Shown here: positions 59,771-64,000 of the stretch, piece after piece | How the letters are laid out: each line of letters begins with the position of its first letter | Position numbering within the stretch: position 1 is the stretch's first letter | From: Arthrobacter terrae | GTDB taxonomy: Bacteria > Actinomycetota > Actinomycetes > Actinomycetales > Micrococcaceae | DNA: 64,000 bases | Direction: 5' to 3' | NCBI RefSeq assembly: GCF_015708085.1 | Contig: NZ_JADNYM010000008.1 | Location: 121,145-185,144, forward strand | The notes under the pieces: generated by a model | The model's database searches: none | What the model was told of the DNA's origin: nothing | What the model saw: the letters and a program-made list of their open reading frames with translations, nothing else | Position numbers and translations under genes: made by a program

Positions 59771-62047
59771 ATGGACGGTCCGCCTTTTGCGAAAGGGATC
59801 GCCGCAATGCTTGATGCTGAACTCGCCCATGAGCGGGAGTACGTAGCGGGGCTTTACACCCGTTTGGATGAACTTCGTGAGGAGAAACTGCGACAGCTGG
59901 AGCAGGTCCGGCGAAGCACAGCGATGGGGACCCATCAGATGAGGTCCGAGCGCGATGCCTTCGCGGCACTGTATGAGAACCGCCTGGCACAGCTGAATGC
60001 GGTGGATGACAAACTCGCATTTGGCCGGCTGGATTTGGATTCCGGGGAGACCCGGTACATCGGCCGAATCGGTTTGTCCACCGAGGATCTGCAGCAGTTA
60101 ATGGTGGACTGGCGTGCGCCGGAGGCCGGGACCTTCTACCAAGCCACGGCCTTCGAGCGCCAAGGTGTGCGCCGGCGCAGGCATTTGATCCTGAGCGGGC
60201 GTGATGTGAAGGCCATCGAAGATGACGTGCTGGATTCGCAGATGCTTGTGGAGGGGACCTCGCTGCAGGGTGAGGGCGCATTACTGGCGGCGCTTAACTC
60301 CAAGCGGACCGGGCGGATGTCGGACATCGTTGGCACCATCCAGGCCGAGCAGGACAGAATCATCCGCGCCCCGCTCTCGGGCGCGCTCGTGGTGCAGGGC
60401 GGACCGGGAACGGGCAAGACAGCTGTCGCGCTGCACCGGGCGGCGTACCTGCTGTACACGCACCGGGACCGGCTGAAGTCTGCCGGCGTCTTACTGGTGG
60501 GACCGTCGTCGTCATTTATGAAGTACATTGAGCGCGTGCTGCCGTCTTTGGGCGAGACCGGTGTGGTGATGGCCAGCGTCGGGCGGTTGATGCCCGGGAT
60601 TGTCGGCGCGGCCGGCGAAGATCCCGAGGTCGCCGAGATCAAGGGACGGCTGCTGATGGCGGACGTGATCCGCAATGCCGTAGCGAACCGGCAGCGGATT
60701 CCGGCGCAGGATACCAAGCTCGACGTCGAAGGTACTACGCTGCTCCTGACTCAGCGGCAGGTCCGGCGCGCCCGGGACAAGGCCCGCGCCACCGGGAAGC
60801 CGCACAATGAAGCGCGTCTGACGTTCGTGCGGATTCTGCTGCGCGAGCTGACCGAGCAGCTGACGGAGCATATCGAATCGGCGGGGTTCGGCAATACGGC
60901 GGACCGCGCGTATCTGGCGGAGGACGTCCGCCAGGCACGGGAGGTGCGCATTGCGCTGAACCTGGCGTGGATGCCGATGACGGCGCAAAAGCTGGTCGCT
61001 GAAATGTTCAGCAAACCGGCCATCCTGGACGCTTCGGCGCCGATGCTCAGCGCCGGCGAGCGGGAGTTGCTGCGCCGCGGGACGGATTCGGCCTGGACGG
61101 AGGCGGACGTTCCGCTGCTGGACGAGGCGGCCGAGCTGCTCGGTGAGCAGGATGCGACCGGAGGGCGGAATCAGGCTGAACATGAGGCGCAAAGACGCCG
61201 GGACATCGCCAACGCCGAGCGGGCGATAGACAATATGACCCAAGCCATGGCGGATTCCGGCGTGGACGGAATTCTCACCGCGGAGGACCTGGCGGACCAT
61301 AATGCCGTGCAGGAAAATCGGCTCACGCCTGCCGACCGGGCTTTGACGGACCGGACGTGGGCGTTTGGCCACATCGTGGTGGATGAGGCGCAGGAGCTCT
61401 CGGCCATGCAGTGGCGGCTGCTGGTGCGCCGTTGCCCGGTCAAATCCTTCACCATTGTCGGTGATATTGCGCAGACGAGCTCGTCCTCGGGAGCCGGATC
61501 CTGGCAGCAGGCGCTGGCGCCGTTCGTGGGGGAGCGCTGGCAGCTGGAGGAGCTAACGGTGAATTACCGGACGCCGTCGCAGATTGCCGAAGCGGCGGTG
61601 CGGATGGCGAACGCCGCCGGTCAGCGGGTATCCGCGCCCAAAGCCGTGCGCGAGGGGCTGTGGGATCCGGTGATCGACCGCGTCACGGCGGACGCGCTGC
61701 TGTCGAAGCTTGTCGAAGTCGTACCGGCGGAAATGGCCGCGATCGACGGCGGCCTGCTGGCCGTGATTACCCCGCGCAGCCAGGTCCGGGCTGCGGCCGA
61801 CGCGCTGCGCTCGGTTTACGGTCGGCGGATCGGGCATGGCGCAGGCTCGATTGAGCAGGACATCGTGGTGATGGACCCGCATGAGGCGAAAGGGCTGGAG
61901 TTCGACGGCGTCATTATCGTCGAGCCGTCGGCTCTCCTTTCGGGCAACGCCGGGAGAGTGGGAGACCTGTACGTCTCGATGACCAGGCCTACGCAGCGGC
62001 TGCGGCTGATTACCTCAACGGCGCTTCCGGCGGGGATCGAGGGCTGA
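59771..62047 (+). CDS. helR: HelD/HelR-like RNA polymerase recycling ATPase
   Basis: 758 residues. It begins with a long antiparallel coiled-coil (ELAHEREYVAGLYTRLDELR), which in HelD reaches into the secondary channel of RNA polymerase. Superfamily 1 motifs follow: Walker A LVVQGGPGTGKTAVALHRAA (about residue 215), DEAQELSAMQWRLLVRRC (Walker B) and TVNYRTPSQIAEAAVRMANA. GLEFDGVIIVEPSALL comes near the end. HelR-type proteins free stalled polymerase and in some actinobacteria give rifampicin tolerance. I did not see the rifampicin-associated element (GGGGCTTGCGGCAAGCCCC type) upstream. Start 59771 or the Met at codon 13. Confidence 0.88.
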   Translation: MDGPPFAKGIAAMLDAELAHEREYVAGLYTRLDELREEKLRQLEQVRRSTAMGTHQMRSERDAFAALYENRLAQLNAVDDKLAFGRLDLDSGETRYIGRIGLSTEDLQQLMVDWRAPEAGTFYQATAFERQGVRRRRHLILSGRDVKAIEDDVLDSQMLVEGTSLQGEGALLAALNSKRTGRMSDIVGTIQAEQDRIIRAPLSGALVVQGGPGTGKTAVALHRAAYLLYTHRDRLKSAGVLLVGPSSSFMKYIERVLPSLGETGVVMASVGRLMPGIVGAAGEDPEVAEIKGRLLMADVIRNAVANRQRIPAQDTKLDVEGTTLLLTQRQVRRARDKARATGKPHNEARLTFVRILLRELTEQLTEHIESAGFGNTADRAYLAEDVRQAREVRIALNLAWMPMTAQKLVAEMFSKPAILDASAPMLSAGERELLRRGTDSAWTEADVPLLDEAAELLGEQDATGGRNQAEHEAQRRRDIANAERAIDNMTQAMADSGVDGILTAEDLADHNAVQENRLTPADRALTDRTWAFGHIVVDEAQELSAMQWRLLVRRCPVKSFTIVGDIAQTSSSSGAGSWQQALAPFVGERWQLEELTVNYRTPSQIAEAAVRMANAAGQRVSAPKAVREGLWDPVIDRVTADALLSKLVEVVPAEMAAIDGGLLAVITPRSQVRAAADALRSVYGRRIGHGAGSIEQDIVVMDPHEAKGLEFDGVIIVEPSALLSGNAGRVGDLYVSMTRPTQRLRLITSTALPAGIEG

Positions 62048-62107
62048 GCGCCGCCACGGTGCGGAACGAAAGCGGGCCAACCGCCGTCGGGCTGGTAATT
62101 TTGAACT

Positions 62108-63421
62108 GTGTCAGAACCAACAGCTATCGCAGCCCAGCGCAATGATCCGACTTTTGCCAACATTTGGCAGGAACTCAAATGGCGCGGCCTGATCCAGGTC
62201 TCCACCGATGAGGGAGAGCTGGAGAAACTCCTCTCCGGCGCCCCGGTGACGTATTACTGCGGCTTCGACCCGACTGCACCAAGCCTGCACCTGGGCAATC
62301 TGGTGCAGCTGCTGACTATGCGGCGTTTGCAGTTAGCAGGTCACAAGCCGCTCGGCCTTGTCGGCGGGTCCACCGGACTGGTGGGGGATCCGCGGCCCAC
62401 GGCGGAACGGACCATGAACACTAAGGAAACGGTGGCCCAGTGGGTTGATTCGCTGCGGGCGCAGATCCAGCGGTTCCTGAGTTTCGAGGGAGAGAACGCC
62501 GCACGGCTGGTCAACAATCTGGACTGGACCGCGCCGATGAGCGCCATCGATTTTCTCCGGGACATCGGCAAGTATTACCGCGTGGGCACCATGATCAAAA
62601 AGGATATTGTCGCCTCGCGGCTGAACTCCGAGGACGGGATCAGCTACGCGGAATTCAGCTATCAGGTGCTGCAGGGGCTGGATTTCCTGGAGCTTTTCCG
62701 CAGTTACGGGTGCGTGCTCCAACAGGGCGGCTCGGATCAGTGGGGCAACCTGACCAGCGGTACGGATCTGATCCGCAAGGTGGAGGGTAGAAGTGCGCAT
62801 GCCATCGGCACACCGCTGATCACCAATTCGGACGGAACCAAGTTCGGCAAGAGCGAGGGCAATGCGATCTGGCTGGATGGAGGAATGTGCAGCCCGTACG
62901 AGATGTACCAGTTCTGGCTCAATACCTCGGATGCAGATGTTGTAGAACGGCTGAAGGTGTTTACCTTCCTGAGCCGGGCGGACATTGAAGAATTCGCTGC
63001 GGCCGTTGCGCAGCGGCCCCATCTGCGGGAGGCGCAGCGCAAGCTGGCCTACGACGTTACCTCCCTGGTGCACGGAGCCGATGCCGCGGATAAGGTTATT
63101 GCTGCCTCCGCAGCACTCTTCGGGCAGGGGGATTTGGCGGGGCTGGACATGGCCACGCTCATTGCGGCGACTAAAGAGCTCCCCCGGGGGACGGTGGAAA
63201 GCGATGGCCTGGGCATTATTAATTTGCTGGTGCTGTCCGGACTGTCCGCGAGCAACTCAGCTGCCAGACGGACAGTGGCCGAAGGCGGTGCCTATGTCAA
63301 TAACACGAAGATCACCGATCCGGATGCCGTGATCCCCAGCGAGGACCTCCTGCACGGCAGATACCTGCTGATGCGCCGCGGGAAGCGGACGCTGGCCGTG
63401 GTGGAAGTCCGCGTCGACTAG
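62108..63421 (+). CDS. tyrS: tyrosine--tRNA ligase
   Basis: 437 residues from a GTG. The class I core shows DPTAPSLHLGNLVQLLTMRR (HIGH position), SYQVLQGLDFLELFRSYGCV, and the KMSKS-like GTKFGKSEGNAIWLDGG; the S4 domain forms the end (LSASNSAARRTVAEGGAYVN). Charges tRNA-Tyr. It precedes the rRNA operon, a common order in Micrococcaceae. Confidence 0.97.
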   Translation: MSEPTAIAAQRNDPTFANIWQELKWRGLIQVSTDEGELEKLLSGAPVTYYCGFDPTAPSLHLGNLVQLLTMRRLQLAGHKPLGLVGGSTGLVGDPRPTAERTMNTKETVAQWVDSLRAQIQRFLSFEGENAARLVNNLDWTAPMSAIDFLRDIGKYYRVGTMIKKDIVASRLNSEDGISYAEFSYQVLQGLDFLELFRSYGCVLQQGGSDQWGNLTSGTDLIRKVEGRSAHAIGTPLITNSDGTKFGKSEGNAIWLDGGMCSPYEMYQFWLNTSDADVVERLKVFTFLSRADIEEFAAAVAQRPHLREAQRKLAYDVTSLVHGADAADKVIAASAALFGQGDLAGLDMATLIAATKELPRGTVESDGLGIINLLVLSGLSASNSAARRTVAEGGAYVNNTKITDPDAVIPSEDLLHGRYLLMRRGKRTLAVVEVRVD

Positions 63422-63657
63422 CGCCGGGGTTGGACGCCGGCCTCAGCCTGGGGACCGGCACAAGCGATGGATTTGCACCTTCCGCGCCGCGCGTGTAGTG
63501 TCTTCTAAGTCGCCCGCTGAGGAGCGGAGGTAGTCGTTTGAAAGATGACGGACTACTTCGCTGGAGCGGGGACAAAAAACTCCTACTAAATGCGGCTGCG
63601 GGTTCGTGCGTGCTTTTTGAGCAACGCAGAATGAACAGCAAATTTAGCGCGGAAAAA

Positions 63658-63688
63658 TGTCAAATCCGGAAAAACCGCGGATTTGACA
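63658..63688. repeat. perfect 11-bp inverted repeat over the rrn -35 box
   Basis: TGTCAAATCCG (63658-63668) and CGGATTTGACA (63678-63688) are perfectly complementary, separated by 9 bases. The right arm ends in the TTGACA of the promoter. Confidence 0.85.
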
Positions 63689-63712
63689 AAAGAAAAAGAA
63701 TTGAAATATGGT
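63683..63712 (+). promoter_or_regulatory. rRNA operon promoter
   Basis: TTGACA (63683-63688) and TATGGT (63707-63712) are 18 bases apart, a fair match to a housekeeping sigma promoter. The rRNA transcript would begin around 63720. Confidence 0.65.
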
Positions 63713-63971
63713 TTAGATGTTGCAGCAAGGAAATGCAGTCCGAATAATGAATCGATTTTATATTGGTTTAGGATTGAGAAGTACTTGAATGCGTCTGTTG
63801 TTTGAGAACTCAATAGTGTGCCAAGTTTTGTCGATACCGATTTTTTTATTGGTTGAGATTGTTGTTGTTTGCCGCGTTTGTGGTGGGTAACAATTTTTTT
63901 GGCTGGTTTCGAATTTAGTGCTGCTGTCATGACCCTTTTTCCGGGTGTGGTGGTGGTGTCTGTGATTTACA

Positions 63972-64000
63972 TCAACGGAGAGTTTGATCCTGGCTCAGGA
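63972..64000 (+). rRNA. 16S ribosomal RNA, 5' end (cut by window edge)
   Basis: GGAGAGTTTGATCCTGGCTC is the universal 16S 5' sequence. By alignment with the E. coli start the mature end is near 63972; only the first 29 or so bases are in the window. Confidence 0.93.

Larger units (their letters stand above)
63422..63971 (+). promoter_or_regulatory. rrn upstream and leader region
   Basis: No protein gene was recognised in this low-GC, T/A-rich stretch. It contains the rrn promoter (63683-63712), an 11-base inverted repeat that overlaps it, and TTGTTTGAGAACTCAATAG (63798-63816), the boxA-like leader motif commonly seen before actinobacterial 16S genes. The transcribed leader is therefore roughly 260 bases long. 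Confidence 0.65.

Overview
The window is high-GC actinobacterial DNA. Its informational genes (infC, rpmI, rplT, pheST, tyrS), its mycothiol-type enzyme fold and its argCJBDFRGH order suggest Micrococcaceae, most likely Arthrobacter in the broad sense. That assignment is inferred from gene order and protein style; no database search was possible. The right edge holds the first bases of a 16S rRNA gene behind a low-GC rrn leader.

Layout. 1-1.3 kb: the end of an MFS transporter and a DUF1844 gene. 1.3-4.8 kb: translation operon infC (AUU start, long repeat tail)-rpmI-rplT, then a SpoU-type rRNA methyltransferase and a strong terminator. 4.8-9.0 kb: small stress membrane protein, cation efflux, drug efflux, a Nudix enzyme, a DUF5302 gene and a damaged VapBC module. 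9.0-15.0 kb, minus strand: pta-ackA-xfp, which together convert sugar phosphates to acetyl phosphate, acetyl-CoA and acetate.

15.2-29.2 kb is an accessory zone. It holds decayed genes (esterase, two copies of one acetyltransferase pseudogene 10.1 kb apart, metallophosphoesterase, transposase and serine recombinase remnants). Among them are apparently intact cargo genes: a cytidine deaminase-like protein, a Phd/RelE-like toxin-antitoxin pair, a lipoprotein, a LysR/DMT pair, a VOC protein, a PadR/membrane pair, an ECF sigma factor and a TetR regulator. The zone lies between blocks that in related genomes are usually closer together (rplT-rRNA methyltransferase and pheST).

29.2-48.1 kb: an Rv2578c-type radical SAM protein, an acyl-CoA ligase, a SIMPL protein, a HExxH membrane protein, pheST, a quinone reductase and the complete arginine cluster with ArgR boxes before argC and argG and a terminator after argH. 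48.1-49.5 kb: a PNPOx protein and a mycothiol-dependent-isomerase-like protein. 49.5-55.9 kb: an unusual set with two CDP-alcohol phosphatidyltransferases, a VTT membrane protein, a flavin disulfide reductase, a methyltransferase and a radical SAM enzyme. I rate this the best candidate for an undescribed (lipid-modifying) system. 55.9-58.8 kb: three alkylation-repair genes. 59-63.4 kb: apt, a HelD/HelR-like RNA polymerase recycling ATPase and tyrS. 63.4-64 kb: rrn promoter region and the 16S start.

A theme across the window is short perfect tandem repeats. Those inside genes have units divisible by three (infC, ackA, argD, alkA). Those in intergenic DNA have 7, 9, 10 or 14 bp units.
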